From assembly GCA_030673965.1 (NCBI GenBank), contig JAUTCN010000005.1, positions 140,899 to 204,898 on the forward strand: a stretch of 64,000 bases of DNA. The letters run 5' to 3'. Both the position numbers and the translations under genes were made by a program. The stretch is from Fusobacterium sp. JB019. GTDB lineage: Bacteria; Fusobacteriota; Fusobacteriia; Fusobacteriales; Fusobacteriaceae. Below are positions 16,954-25,920 of the stretch, in pieces. Position 1 is the first letter of the stretch; each line of letters starts with the position of its first letter. A model generated the notes under the pieces. It made no database searches. It was not told the origin of the DNA and worked only from the letters and a program-made list of their open reading frames with translations.

Positions 16954-18138
16954 TTATATATTTTTTAAATAATCATAAGCTTTTAATAAATTCATAATTT
17001 GAACTTTAACTCCTAAGCTTAATGATGACTCCTCAATCGAAAATAAACCATTATGTAAAGGTTTATTTTCCTCTCCTTTTTTCCCTACTCCAAGATTGAA
17101 AAAAGCACCTGGAACTTTATCCAAATAATATGCAAAATCTTCAACTACCATTTCTGGAACTTTCTTTTCTTTAACATTTTCAAATCCTAAAATTTCATTT
17201 CCACTTAATTTTATTAAATCTACAAATTCATCTTTATTTATAAGAGCCATATAACTGTCTCTATATTCTACTTCTCCTATAGCTCCCATTCCTTCACAAA
17301 TCATTTCAACCATATTTTTTATTTTTGGTTTTATAGAATCTCTCAAACTATTAGAAAGAGTCCTAATAGTTCCTTCTAATAAAACATCCCCTGTTATTAC
17401 ATTTTCAGTTTCTCCACCTATAATTTTCCCAAAACTTAAAACCAACGATTCTCTTGAATCTATATTTCTACTAACTATTGTTTGAAGAGCAGTTATTACT
17501 TGAGCTGCTATAACTATTGCATCAATTCCAGTACTTGGATAAGCTCCATGACAACTTTTCCCTTTAATTTTTATTTTTATCCCTGTTGAAGCTGCATTCA
17601 TAGCTCCATACTTAATTGCTATCTTTCCTGCATTTATAGAAGGATCAACATGTAACCCAAATATTCCATTCACATTTTTAAGAACCCCTTCTTCTATCAT
17701 TGGAACTGCTCCTCCTGTTGTTTCTTCTGCTGGTTGAAATATTAATCTAACATTGCATGGAAGCTCTTCTTTATTTTCTGAAATAACTTTTGCCACCCCA
17801 AGTAAAATACTCATATGAGCATCATGCCCACATGCATGCATTTTCCCATAATGTTCTGATTTAAATTCAAATTCAGTTTCTTCAATTATTGGTAATGCAT
17901 CCATATCTGCTCTAAAAGCTAAAGTTATATTTTTATCTTTCCCTTCTATGTTTGCAACAATACCACTTTCACCTATATTTTTTTGATAATCTATTTTTAA
18001 ATTATCTAATATTTTACAAATTATTTCAGTTGTTTTGGGAAGAGAAAAACCTAATTCTGGGTACTTGTGTAATTCCCTTCTAACATCAATAACAAAATTT
18101 CCTATCTTATTTGCTGAATTTAATATTTTTTTTTTCAT
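16954..18138 (-). CDS. M20 amidohydrolase, probable N-acetyl-diaminopimelate deacetylase
   Basis: The 394-residue cytoplasmic metallo-amidohydrolase has the M20D signatures 'RRELHKYPELGF', 'RADMDALP', 'MHACGHDAHMS' and 'FQPAEETTGG', carrying the Cys/His/Glu ligands of the dinuclear metal site, and a central dimerisation domain. The family includes hippurate, IAA-amino-acid and N-acetyl-DAP hydrolases. It stands divergently from a lysine operon that holds dapH and an aminotransferase but no deacetylase. The likely reaction is therefore N-acetyl-LL-diaminopimelate to LL-diaminopimelate plus acetate, the missing step (inference from context). It is not under the riboswitch. Confidence 0.8.
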   Translation of the reverse strand: MKKKILNSANKIGNFVIDVRRELHKYPELGFSLPKTTEIICKILDNLKIDYQKNIGESGIVANIEGKDKNITLAFRADMDALPIIEETEFEFKSEHYGKMHACGHDAHMSILLGVAKVISENKEELPCNVRLIFQPAEETTGGAVPMIEEGVLKNVNGIFGLHVDPSINAGKIAIKYGAMNAASTGIKIKIKGKSCHGAYPSTGIDAIVIAAQVITALQTIVSRNIDSRESLVLSFGKIIGGETENVITGDVLLEGTIRTLSNSLRDSIKPKIKNMVEMICEGMGAIGEVEYRDSYMALINKDEFVDLIKLSGNEILGFENVKEKKVPEMVVEDFAYYLDKVPGAFFNLGVGKKGEENKPLHNGLFSIEESSLSLGVKVQIMNLLKAYDYLKNI

Positions 18139-18210
18139 ATTTCTCCTCCTAATTTTTTTCTTTATCTAATTAAAACAAGTTTAATCAAAAATAGCAATTA
18201 AATAAAATAT

Positions 18211-18219
18211 ATTATATCA
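18211..18219 (-). promoter_or_regulatory. Extended -10 promoter of the M20 deacetylase gene
   Basis: On the minus strand the sequence TGATATAAT contains TG-n-TATAAT; the -35 region is weak. Confidence 0.5.
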
Positions 18220-18266
18220 ATACTATTCATTTATAAAATATATTTTTATTTTGCCTGTTATAAGTG

Positions 18267-18272
18267 TATAAT
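18267..18272 (+). promoter_or_regulatory. -10 box of the lysine operon
   Basis: TATAAT about 20 bases ahead of the riboswitch; the -35 near 18244 (TTTATT) is weak. Confidence 0.5.
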
Positions 18273-18287
18273 ACACCTTAATTAAAT

Positions 18288-18538
18288 AAGAATCAGATTG
18301 AGGAGCAATTGACATTAGTAGCTATATAGAGTTTACCTAAAATTTTGAAATATAGTGAAAGGGAAAATTGCCGAAGTATGAACCTTAGGTAAGTTTATAT
18401 TGGGGACATAATTAAAAGTTGTGTTACTGTCATTGATTATTCAATGTTGTGCTTTCTGTTGTGTCTTACTAGACTTTAGTATGCGTCATTAGTATAAATT
18501 ACTAGACCAACAGTTTGTAATCTGTTGGTCTTTTTTAT
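18288..18538 (+). promoter_or_regulatory. Lysine riboswitch (L box) with terminator
   Basis: The leader contains the L-box landmarks in order: GAGGAGC (18300), AGTAG, GTGAAAGGGAAAATTGCCGAAG (its CCGAAG core near 18374), GGGGACA (18402) and ACTGTCATTG...CAATG (about 18427-18450). An intrinsic terminator follows (GACCAACAG/CTGTTGGTC, 18505-18530, then TTTTTT). The family binds L-lysine and stops transcription when lysine is plentiful. It lies directly upstream of lysC and so controls the whole plus-strand lysine/DAP operon. Together with the two promoters it accounts for most of the 434-base gap between genes. Confidence 0.88.
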
Positions 18539-18572
18539 TTAATTAAATTTTTAAAACAAAGGAGATTTACAA

Positions 18573-19778
18573 ATGAGAGTAGTACTAAAATACGGAGGTT
18601 CTAGTGTTGCCACAATTGACAAAATAAAAGCTATTGCTGAGTATATAATAAAATTAAAGAAAACTAAATATGATGAAATAGTTATAGTTGCTTCTGCAAT
18701 GGGAAAAACTACAAATAAATTAATTTCATTAGCTAAAGATATTTCTGAAACTCCTAATCAAAGAGAATTAGATTCTCTTCTATCAACAGGAGAGCAACAA
18801 ACTGTTTCCCTTATTTCAATGGCTATTAATTCCATGGGAACAAAAGCTATTTCCTTAACAGGATCTCAAGCAAATATTTTAACTAGTGGAGTGCACACAA
18901 AAAGTAAAATTAAAAGTATTAATACAGATAGAATAAAGGCATATCTTAATGAAGGAAAAGTAGTAATCGTTGCTGGTTTTCAAGGAATCAATGAACATGG
19001 AGATATAACAACTCTTGGAAGAGGAGGTTCTGACACTAGTGCTGTTGCATTAGCTGCAGCTTTAAAATGCGAATGCAGAATTTATACTGATGTAGATGGA
19101 ATATACAGTGTTGATCCTAGACTACACCCAAAAGCTAAGTTTATAGAACAATTATCATATGAAGAAATGATGGAAATGTCTAATTTGGGAGCTGGAGTTA
19201 TGGAAACTAGAGCTGTGGAAATAGGTAAAAAATATAATGTGCCTATATTTGTCGGGAAATCTTTAAGTGAATCTGGAGGAACTTATATCATGAATACAAT
19301 TAATGCATTAGAAGAAAAATTAGTTACAGGAATTAGTATTACAAAAGAAATTATTATTACAAGAATATTAAATATTGGTTATTCACCTGAAAAAATTTCT
19401 AAAATATTTTCAATTGTTGATGCTGGAGGATTAAATATAAATATGATTACACAAAATATGACTAAAGACTGTCATGTTGATCTTTCATTTAGTTGTAAAT
19501 CTGATGAAAAATATTTATTAGAACAAGTTATTGAAAAAGTAAAAGAAACTATTCCAGAAGCTGAAGTTGATTATAATGACAATTTAGGAATGATTTCTAT
19601 TGTTGGAGTTGGAATGATTAATAACTCTGGTATAGCTGGAAGATTCTTTTCATCTTTAAGCAAAGCTAATGTAAATTTCTATCAAGTAACTACTTCTGAA
19701 ATAAGTGTTTCATGTAGTATTGATAGAGAGTTAGTTGAAACTGCTGTTAAAGCCGTTGCTGAAGAATTTAATTTATAA
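18573..19778 (+). CDS. lysC: Aspartate kinase
   Basis: The 401-residue cytoplasmic enzyme phosphorylates L-aspartate, the first step of lysine/DAP synthesis. It has the N-terminal 'KYGGSSVA' and the 'TLGRGGSDTSAVALAAAL' nucleotide/aspartate site, then two C-terminal ACT domains (about 265-400) that usually bind lysine or threonine for feedback control. It is the first gene after the L-box riboswitch, in a six-gene run. AAGGAG lies 8 bases before the ATG. Confidence 0.95.
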   Translation: MRVVLKYGGSSVATIDKIKAIAEYIIKLKKTKYDEIVIVASAMGKTTNKLISLAKDISETPNQRELDSLLSTGEQQTVSLISMAINSMGTKAISLTGSQANILTSGVHTKSKIKSINTDRIKAYLNEGKVVIVAGFQGINEHGDITTLGRGGSDTSAVALAAALKCECRIYTDVDGIYSVDPRLHPKAKFIEQLSYEEMMEMSNLGAGVMETRAVEIGKKYNVPIFVGKSLSESGGTYIMNTINALEEKLVTGISITKEIIITRILNIGYSPEKISKIFSIVDAGGLNINMITQNMTKDCHVDLSFSCKSDEKYLLEQVIEKVKETIPEAEVDYNDNLGMISIVGVGMINNSGIAGRFFSSLSKANVNFYQVTTSEISVSCSIDRELVETAVKAVAEEFNL

Positions 19779-19798
19779 ATAAACTAGGAGGATTTAAA

Positions 19799-20785
19799 AT
19801 GAAAGTTGCTATTGTTGGTGCTACTGGGTTAGTAGGGAGTACTTTTTTAAAAGTTTTAGAAGAAAGAAATTTAGAAATAACAGAATTATATTTATTTGCA
19901 TCTAAAAGAAGTGCAGGTAAAAAAATTAGCTTTAAAGGTTCTGAATATATAGTTGAAGAATTAACTGAACATAGTTTTGATCGTGGAATAGATATCGCTT
20001 TATTTTCTGCTGGAGGAGATACTAGTAAAAAATTCGCTCCTATAGCTGCTGAAAAAGGATGCCTTGTGATAGACAATTCTTCTGCTTGGAGGATGAATGA
20101 CTCTGTTCCTTTGATTGTTCCTGAAGTTAATAGTAATGCTGCTTTTAATAATCATAAAATTATAGCTAACCCTAATTGTTCTACTATTCAATGTATGCTT
20201 CCTCTTAAAGCATTAGCTAATAAATATGGATTAAAGAGAGTAATTTTTAATACTTATCAAGCTGTTTCTGGTTCAGGACAAAAAGGTGTTTTAGACTTAA
20301 CTAATGGATTAAAAGGAGAAAAGCCTCAAAATTATCCTCATCCTATAGTTAATAACTGTCTTCCGCATATTGACATATTTTTGGATAACGGTTACACTAA
20401 AGAAGAGATGAAGATGGTAAATGAAACTAGAAAAATATTAGAATTACCTAATCTTCCAATAACTGCAACATGTGTTAGAGTTCCCGTTGTTAATTCTCAT
20501 TCTGTTTCTATCACTGCAGAACTTGAAACTGATTTTGATTTAGATGAAGTAAGAGATATTTTTTCTAAATATCCAGGAATGATTTTAGTGGATAATCCTG
20601 AAAATAATGAATATCCATTAGCCACTAATGCAACTGGACATGATGAAATTCTTGTAGGAAGAGTTAGAAGAGATTTTAGTGCTCCTAAAAGCATTAACTT
20701 TTGGGTTGTAGGAGATAACATTAGAAAAGGAGCAGCTACTAATGCTGTTCAAATTGCAGAATTATTTAAAAATATAAATAAATAG
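19799..20785 (+). CDS. asd: Aspartate-semialdehyde dehydrogenase
   Basis: The 328-residue enzyme reduces aspartyl phosphate to aspartate semialdehyde with NADPH. The Rossmann motif 'GATGLVGSTFL' is at residues 7-17, the catalytic cysteine is C127 in 'NPNCSTIQ', and 'VSGSGQKG' lies near 155. Length and motifs are those of bacterial Asd. It is 20 bases downstream of lysC with an AGGAGG ribosome site and 11 bases before dapA, so it is co-transcribed under the riboswitch. Confidence 0.95.
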   Translation: MKVAIVGATGLVGSTFLKVLEERNLEITELYLFASKRSAGKKISFKGSEYIVEELTEHSFDRGIDIALFSAGGDTSKKFAPIAAEKGCLVIDNSSAWRMNDSVPLIVPEVNSNAAFNNHKIIANPNCSTIQCMLPLKALANKYGLKRVIFNTYQAVSGSGQKGVLDLTNGLKGEKPQNYPHPIVNNCLPHIDIFLDNGYTKEEMKMVNETRKILELPNLPITATCVRVPVVNSHSVSITAELETDFDLDEVRDIFSKYPGMILVDNPENNEYPLATNATGHDEILVGRVRRDFSAPKSINFWVVGDNIRKGAATNAVQIAELFKNINK

Positions 20786-20796
20786 GAGGAAAAAAT

Positions 20797-21684
20797 ATGA
20801 CCTTATTTACAGGATCAGGAGTTGCAATAATCACACCATTTACAAATTCAATGGAGGTAAATTATCCTAAACTTAAAGAACTTTTAGAATTTCATATTGA
20901 AAATGAAACAGATGCTATAATCATCAATGGAACAACTGGAGAATCTGCTACTATGACAGATGAAGAAAGTTTGAAAGTAATTAAATTTACTGTTGAAGTT
21001 ATTAATAATAGAATTCCTGTAATTGCAGGAACTGGTTCAAACGACACAAGACATGCTATAGAATTTAGCGTTGCGGCTACAAAACTTGGAGTAGATGGAT
21101 TATTAATTGTTACTCCTTATTATAATAAAGGTAATGAAAATGGAATATATAATCACTATAAAGCTATTGCTGAAGCCGTTAATTGTCCTATCATTCTTTA
21201 TAATGTTCCTTCTAGAACAGGAGTTAATTTATCAATACCTCTTTTAGAAAAACTTTCTAAATTTGATAATATTATAGCAATTAAAGAAGCTAGTGGAAAT
21301 ATTTCTTATGCTGCTGAAATAGCTAGAGTTATTCCTTCTCTTACTATCTATTCTGGTAATGATGATATGGTTGTTCCCTTATTATCACTTGGAGCTAAAG
21401 GAGTTATTTCTGTTTCAGCTAATATAATACCTAAAATAACACATAAAATGGTTATTTCATTTTTAAATTCTGACATTAATAAAGCAATGAGATTACAATT
21501 AGATTATAATGATTTAGTAAATGCTTTATTTATAGAAACAAATCCTATTCCTATAAAAAATGCTATGAATTTTTTAGGTTATAATGTTGGACCTTGTAGA
21601 TTACCTCTTGGAGAAATGTTTGAAGAAAACAAAAAAACTTTACATACTATATTAAATAAACATGGAGTTGACAAATGGATATAA
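20797..21684 (+). CDS. dapA: 4-hydroxy-tetrahydrodipicolinate synthase
   Basis: The 295-residue TIM-barrel aldolase condenses pyruvate with aspartate semialdehyde. The Schiff-base lysine is K163 in 'AIKEASGN', the proton-relay tyrosine is Y136 in 'LYNVPSRTG', and 'NGTTGES' near residue 45 binds substrate. It is the third gene of the lysine operon and overlaps dapB by 10 bases, which implies translational coupling. Confidence 0.95.
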   Translation: MTLFTGSGVAIITPFTNSMEVNYPKLKELLEFHIENETDAIIINGTTGESATMTDEESLKVIKFTVEVINNRIPVIAGTGSNDTRHAIEFSVAATKLGVDGLLIVTPYYNKGNENGIYNHYKAIAEAVNCPIILYNVPSRTGVNLSIPLLEKLSKFDNIIAIKEASGNISYAAEIARVIPSLTIYSGNDDMVVPLLSLGAKGVISVSANIIPKITHKMVISFLNSDINKAMRLQLDYNDLVNALFIETNPIPIKNAMNFLGYNVGPCRLPLGEMFEENKKTLHTILNKHGVDKWI

Positions 21685-22370
21685 TTATACACGGAACAGG
21701 AGCTATGGGAAAAGTAGTTTCTGACCTATTAAAAGAAGAAGAAAATTTAAATGTTAGTGGCTTTGCAGATGAATTAACAAATGAAAAAGGAGATGTTATA
21801 ATCGATTTTTCTCATTTTTCTAGATTAAATTCTCTACTTGAATATGCTAGAGAAAATAAAATTCCTTTAGTTGTTGCAACTACCGGATATGATGATAACA
21901 CTTTGAATAAATTAAAAGATTTTTCAAAAGAAATACCTATTCTTCTATCATCGAATATGTCATTAGGAGTTAATCTTATGCAAGATGTTCTTAAAAAAAT
22001 AGTTCCAATATTATATGATAAATACGATATTGAAGTTATTGAAAAACATCATAATAAAAAAGTTGATTCTCCAAGTGGAACTGCTAAAACTATTTTAGAA
22101 GTTATTGAAGAAGGCTGCAAAGAAAAAATGAAAGAACAATATGGAAGAGAAGGAATTAAAAAAAGAGAAGAAAATGAGATCGGAGTACATGTTGTTAGAG
22201 GCGGAACTATTGTTGGAGAACATTCTGTTTTATTCTGTGGAAATGATGAAATCATTGAAATAAAACATACTGCAATGTCTAAAAAAATATTTGCAGAAGG
22301 GGCTATAACAGCTGCTAAATTTTTATCTGACAAACCTGCTGGGCTTTATTCTATGAAAGATATATTTTAA
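21675..22370 (+). CDS. dapB: 4-hydroxy-tetrahydrodipicolinate reductase
   Basis: This 231-residue enzyme, somewhat shorter than the usual 240-270, reduces hydroxy-tetrahydrodipicolinate with NAD(P)H. It has the N-terminal 'HGTGAMGK' nucleotide loop, 'VVATTGYD', and the substrate/catalytic segment '[15 protein letters not shown]' with the catalytic His pair and Lys. The short length comes from a compact N-terminal domain, as in other short DapB proteins. It starts inside the end of dapA. Confidence 0.94.
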   Translation: MDIIIHGTGAMGKVVSDLLKEEENLNVSGFADELTNEKGDVIIDFSHFSRLNSLLEYARENKIPLVVATTGYDDNTLNKLKDFSKEIPILLSSNMSLGVNLMQDVLKKIVPILYDKYDIEVIEKHHNKKVDSPSGTAKTILEVIEEGCKEKMKEQYGREGIKKREENEIGVHVVRGGTIVGEHSVLFCGNDEIIEIKHTAMSKKIFAEGAITAAKFLSDKPAGLYSMKDIF

Positions 22371-22396
22371 TAATTAAATTTAAACGGAGGACAATA

Positions 22397-23101
22397 ATGA
22401 ACGGATTAAATACTGCTGAAGAAATAATAGCATTTATAAAAAACTCAACAAAAAGTACACCTGTGAAGGCTTATATTAATGGTAATTTAGAAAATTTAAA
22501 AACAACTGCAAAAGTTTTTAAAGGAGAAGGTTCTTATATATTAATAGGAGAATCTGATGAAATATCTAAAATATTAGAAAATTACAAAGAAACTATAACT
22601 GATTTTCATATTGAAAATGATAGAAGAAATTCTGGAGTTCCTACTCTTGACCTTAGAAATATAAATGCAAGAATAGAACCTGGAGCTGTTATTAGAGATA
22701 AAGTTACTATTGGAGATAATGCAGTTATAATGATGGGAGCTGTTATAAATATTGGATCTATAATCGGAGAAAATACCATGATAGATATGGGAGCAATCCT
22801 TGGTGGAAGAGCTACAGTCGGTAAAAACTGTCACATTGGAGCTGGAACTGTTCTAGCCGGGGTTATCGAACCTTCTTCTGCAACTCCAGTAATAGTTGAA
22901 GATAATGTCTTAATTGGTGCTAATTCTGTAGTTATAGAAGGAATTAGAATTGGAAAAGGAGCTGTTGTTGGAGCTGGTTCTATAGTTTTACAAGATGTTC
23001 CTGCGGGAGCTGTTGTTGGAGGTAATCCAGCAAAAATTATAAAAACAGTTGATGAAAAAACTTTAGGAAAAACTCAACTTGTTGATGACTTAAGAAAATA
23101 G
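22397..23101 (+). CDS. dapH: Tetrahydrodipicolinate N-acetyltransferase
   Basis: The 234-residue protein has an N-terminal alpha/beta domain (about 1-85) and a left-handed beta-helix of hexapeptide repeats ('[20 protein letters not shown]', '[15 protein letters not shown]', '[24 protein letters not shown]'). Length and layout match DapH, which acetylates tetrahydrodipicolinate with acetyl-CoA, rather than the longer succinylase DapD. It therefore sets the acetylase route for this organism. It lies 26 bases after dapB with a GGAGG site. Confidence 0.92.
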   Translation: MNGLNTAEEIIAFIKNSTKSTPVKAYINGNLENLKTTAKVFKGEGSYILIGESDEISKILENYKETITDFHIENDRRNSGVPTLDLRNINARIEPGAVIRDKVTIGDNAVIMMGAVINIGSIIGENTMIDMGAILGGRATVGKNCHIGAGTVLAGVIEPSSATPVIVEDNVLIGANSVVIEGIRIGKGAVVGAGSIVLQDVPAGAVVGGNPAKIIKTVDEKTLGKTQLVDDLRK

Positions 23102-23123
23102 TCTTAAAGATAAGGAGGCATAA

Positions 23124-24260
23124 ATGGAAGTAAACAAAGTAGTTAGTAATTTACAATACTCTTTAATCAGAGCATTAAAAGAAGAAGCAACAAACTATTC
23201 AGATGTTATTGATTTAACTGTAGGGGAACCAGATTTAGAGACACCTAAGGAAATTGTATTAGAAGCATTTGAAAGAGCTAAGGATATAAAACTTAGTTAT
23301 CCACCAACTGGAGGTGGAGAAAGAATTCGTTCTCTTATCGCTAAACATTATAATAAAAAATATAATACAAATTATCAAACTGATAATATTATTGTAAATG
23401 TAGGAGCATCTGAGGCTATATCTTCTTGTTTTAGAACTATTCTTAATCCAGAAGATGAAGTAATTGTTCTTTCTCCATTTTATGCAGGATATCCTCCTAT
23501 GATAGAACTTTGTTATGCAAAACCTGTTTATATTGATATTTCTAAATATGATTTTGTATTAACTCCTGAAATTTTAGAGAAATATATAACTGATAAAACA
23601 AAAGCTATCTTATTTTGTAACCCTTGTAATCCTACAGGAAATGTTATGGGATATGAAGAAATGAAAAATCTTGCAAATTTTTTAGCAGGAAAAGATTTAT
23701 TTATAATTTCAGATGAAATTTATAGTGAACTTGCTTTTGAAGAATTTTATTCTTTCGGTTCTTTTGAAAATATAAAAGAACAGCTTATTATTATAAATGG
23801 ATTTTCAAAATCTCATTCTATGACTGGATGGAGAATTGGTTATACTATTTTCCCTGTTAAATATCGAAAAAACTTTTTAAACACAACACTTTATACATTA
23901 AGTTCACCTATGGCAGTTTCAATTCTTGCAGGAGAAGTTGCTCTAGAAAGATTTGATGATAGAAGTGAGTTTAAAGATATCTATAAAAAAAGAGCTCTTT
24001 ATCTATATGACGAGCTAAAAAAATTGGGACTTGAACCAGTTAAACCTAAAGGAGCTTTCTATATTTTTGTTAACTATTCTAATATTTCAAAGCTAAATTC
24101 TTATGATTTTGCTATTGATTTACTAAAAAAATCAAAGGTTGCCCTTGTGCCAGGGATTGCTTTTGGTGTAGAAAATTATTTTAGAATATCTTCTATCTAC
24201 GATCTCCCTATCTTGGAAGAAGTTGTTAACAGATTAAAAATATATATAGAAGGGAATTAA
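23124..24260 (+). CDS. Class I aminotransferase, probable N-acetyl-LL-diaminopimelate aminotransferase
   Basis: The 378-residue PLP enzyme has the fold-type I landmarks 'PPTGGGERIRSLIA', 'NPCNPTGNV', 'SDEIYSELAF' and the PLP lysine in 'GFSKSHSMTGWRIGY'. As the last gene of the lysine operon, directly after dapH, it most plausibly makes N-acetyl-DAP from N-acetyl-2-amino-6-oxopimelate using glutamate, the PatA/DapX step (inference). A generic aspartate aminotransferase role cannot be excluded. dapF and lysA are not in the window. Confidence 0.88.
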   Translation: MEVNKVVSNLQYSLIRALKEEATNYSDVIDLTVGEPDLETPKEIVLEAFERAKDIKLSYPPTGGGERIRSLIAKHYNKKYNTNYQTDNIIVNVGASEAISSCFRTILNPEDEVIVLSPFYAGYPPMIELCYAKPVYIDISKYDFVLTPEILEKYITDKTKAILFCNPCNPTGNVMGYEEMKNLANFLAGKDLFIISDEIYSELAFEEFYSFGSFENIKEQLIIINGFSKSHSMTGWRIGYTIFPVKYRKNFLNTTLYTLSSPMAVSILAGEVALERFDDRSEFKDIYKKRALYLYDELKKLGLEPVKPKGAFYIFVNYSNISKLNSYDFAIDLLKKSKVALVPGIAFGVENYFRISSIYDLPILEEVVNRLKIYIEGN

Positions 24261-24289
24261 AAAAAGCGGTGAAATTTCACCGCTTTTTT
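24261..24289. terminator. Bidirectional terminator between the lysine operon and bioB
   Basis: AAAAAGCGGTGAAA and its complement form a perfect hairpin with T-runs on both strands. Confidence 0.88.
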
Positions 24290-24306
24290 CTATTATTTAA
24301 TTATTT

Positions 24307-25272
24307 TTATTTAGCCCATAATTTTTTTAAATTTTCTATAAATTTAAAATCATCTTCAATACTTCTTCCATTTATTGTAAGATATCCACCAATCATCATT
24401 CCATTAGCTCCTGCTAAAAATGCATTTCCCATAAAATCTTTTAGAATACTTTCTCTTCCTGCTATTACTTTTATTCCCTTATCTTTTAATATTAATCTAT
24501 ATATAGCTATTGTTTTTAATATTTCATCCACTGATAATATTTCTCTATTCCCATGAGGAGTTCCTGGAATTGGATTCAAAATATTCATTGGAACTGCATC
24601 TACATTTAATTCTTTAAAAGTAAAAGCCATATCCATTCTATCTTCCCATGTTTCACCCATTCCTAATATTCCGCCACAACAAATTTTCATTCCTGCTTTT
24701 TGAGCATTTTTTATAGTTTCAATTCTATCTTCCACATTATGAGTAGTTGCAACTATATCTTTATATGATTTTATAGATGTCTGTAAATTTGAATGAAATC
24801 TATTAATCCCTTTTCCTTTTAAATATCTAAGCTCTTCTTCTGATAAAAGACCTATTGAGCAACAAATTTCAATTTTACCATCCTTTGTCATATCTTCTGC
24901 AAATTTAGCTACTGTTTCATAGTCTTTTGTTCCTTGATTAATTCCTCTTCCACTTGTAACTATTGAGAATCTATCGCTATTATGTTCTATTGCAACTTTA
25001 CATTCTTCTTCTAAAGTTGCAATATCCTTCATAGGATAAGTGGTTATACAAGTATTATACTTCTCAGATTGAGCACAAAATTTACAATCTTCTGAACATT
25101 TTCCAGACTTTGCATTTGTTATTGTACAAGTTTCTATTTTATCACCACAATATTTTTCTCTTGTCATATTAGCAACTTTAAATAATTCTAAAAGTTCACT
25201 TCCTTTTAAATTAACTAACTCCATTGCTATTTCTTTTGTTACTTCGCCATCAATATACTTTTCTAAATTCAT
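24307..25272 (-). CDS. bioB: Biotin synthase
   Basis: The 321-residue radical-SAM enzyme inserts sulfur into dethiobiotin. The radical-SAM cysteines are in 'CSEDCKFC', and further cysteines ('CCSIGL', 'CCGGILGMGE') would ligate the auxiliary [2Fe-2S] sulfur donor. The rest of the biotin pathway is absent here, so it may act on imported dethiobiotin or with genes elsewhere. A near-perfect promoter and a BirA-like operator precede it. Confidence 0.94.
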   Translation of the reverse strand: MNLEKYIDGEVTKEIAMELVNLKGSELLELFKVANMTREKYCGDKIETCTITNAKSGKCSEDCKFCAQSEKYNTCITTYPMKDIATLEEECKVAIEHNSDRFSIVTSGRGINQGTKDYETVAKFAEDMTKDGKIEICCSIGLLSEEELRYLKGKGINRFHSNLQTSIKSYKDIVATTHNVEDRIETIKNAQKAGMKICCGGILGMGETWEDRMDMAFTFKELNVDAVPMNILNPIPGTPHGNREILSVDEILKTIAIYRLILKDKGIKVIAGRESILKDFMGNAFLAGANGMMIGGYLTINGRSIEDDFKFIENLKKLWAK

Positions 25273-25336
25273 TTTCCATTCTCCCTTTTAACTTTATAAT
25301 TTTTGTAATATAATTCAAAGTTATGTTACAGAAGAA

Positions 25337-25365
25337 ATTATACAATCTATTCAAAAAATTGTAAA
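25337..25365 (-). promoter_or_regulatory. Promoter of bioB
   Basis: On the minus strand: TTTACA (25360-25365), 17 bases, TATAAT (25337-25342). Confidence 0.75.
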
Positions 25366-25390
25366 CATTTTTTATTCCGATGGTTAACAT
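25359..25390 (-). promoter_or_regulatory. Candidate BirA (biotin repressor) operator
   Basis: TTGTAAAC, 16 bases, GTTAACAT: an inverted repeat with the half-site and the 15-16-base spacing known for BirA operators. It overlaps the -35 box of the bioB promoter, so occupancy by BirA-biotinyl-AMP would block bioB. No birA gene is in the window. Confidence 0.5.
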
Positions 25391-25402
25391 TTCATATTTT
25401 GC

Positions 25403-25735
25403 CTATTTTATCCATTCCTTCCATATTTCTGGCTTATACCCTATAGTCACTTTATTTTTTTCTCTTAAAATTGGAGTCTTAAAAAGAGTAGGTGAATCCA
25501 TTAATAATTCCAAAGTATCAAAAACATAATATTCTAAATTACGTTTTTTAAATTCTTTTCCTTCTCTATCTAAGAGATCTCCAATATCAAAAATTCGTAC
25601 TATGCTTTTCAACTCTCCTTTTGAAATTCCTTTTTCTTTGAGATTAATAAATTGAATATCAATTTTTCTATCCTTGAAAAATCTTATAGCTTTTTTTGTA
25701 TCATTACAATTTTTAACTCCAAATATCTGTATCAT
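25403..25735 (-). CDS. ArsC/Spx-like thioredoxin-fold protein
   Basis: A 110-residue protein with the ArsC/Spx fold: N-terminal 'IFGVKNCNDTKKA' bearing the single conserved cysteine (C10), and near the end 'FKTPILREKNKVTIGYKPE' with the arginine typical of the family. Members act as glutaredoxin-linked arsenate reductases or as Spx-type regulators. The lack of a CxxC motif and of arsenic-resistance neighbours favours a YffB-like protein of unknown role. It is upstream of bioB, which has its own promoter. Confidence 0.8.
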   Translation of the reverse strand: MIQIFGVKNCNDTKKAIRFFKDRKIDIQFINLKEKGISKGELKSIVRIFDIGDLLDREGKEFKKRNLEYYVFDTLELLMDSPTLFKTPILREKNKVTIGYKPEIWKEWIK

Positions 25736-25859
25736 TAATAACTCCTCACATTTATATAGTCATCTTATTTTACTACATTAATTAAAAAATGTTAAACTAT
25801 ATCTTAAAAAAAATAATATTTTTTTAAAAAAACGTTCGAAAATAAAGCTTAAAAATCAT

Positions 25860-25904
25860 TTGACAAACAAAAGTTATAAATGTATAATGATGTAAGCGGT
25901 TACA
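25860..25904 (+). promoter_or_regulatory. rbsR promoter with LacI-type operator
   Basis: A perfect TTGACA (25860-25865), 17 bases, TATAAT (25883-25888), immediately followed by the palindromic operator TGTAAGCGGTTACA (25891-25904) over the transcription start. This implies that RbsR represses its own operon. Confidence 0.85.
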
Positions 25905-25920
25905 TGATAAGGAGAGTAAT

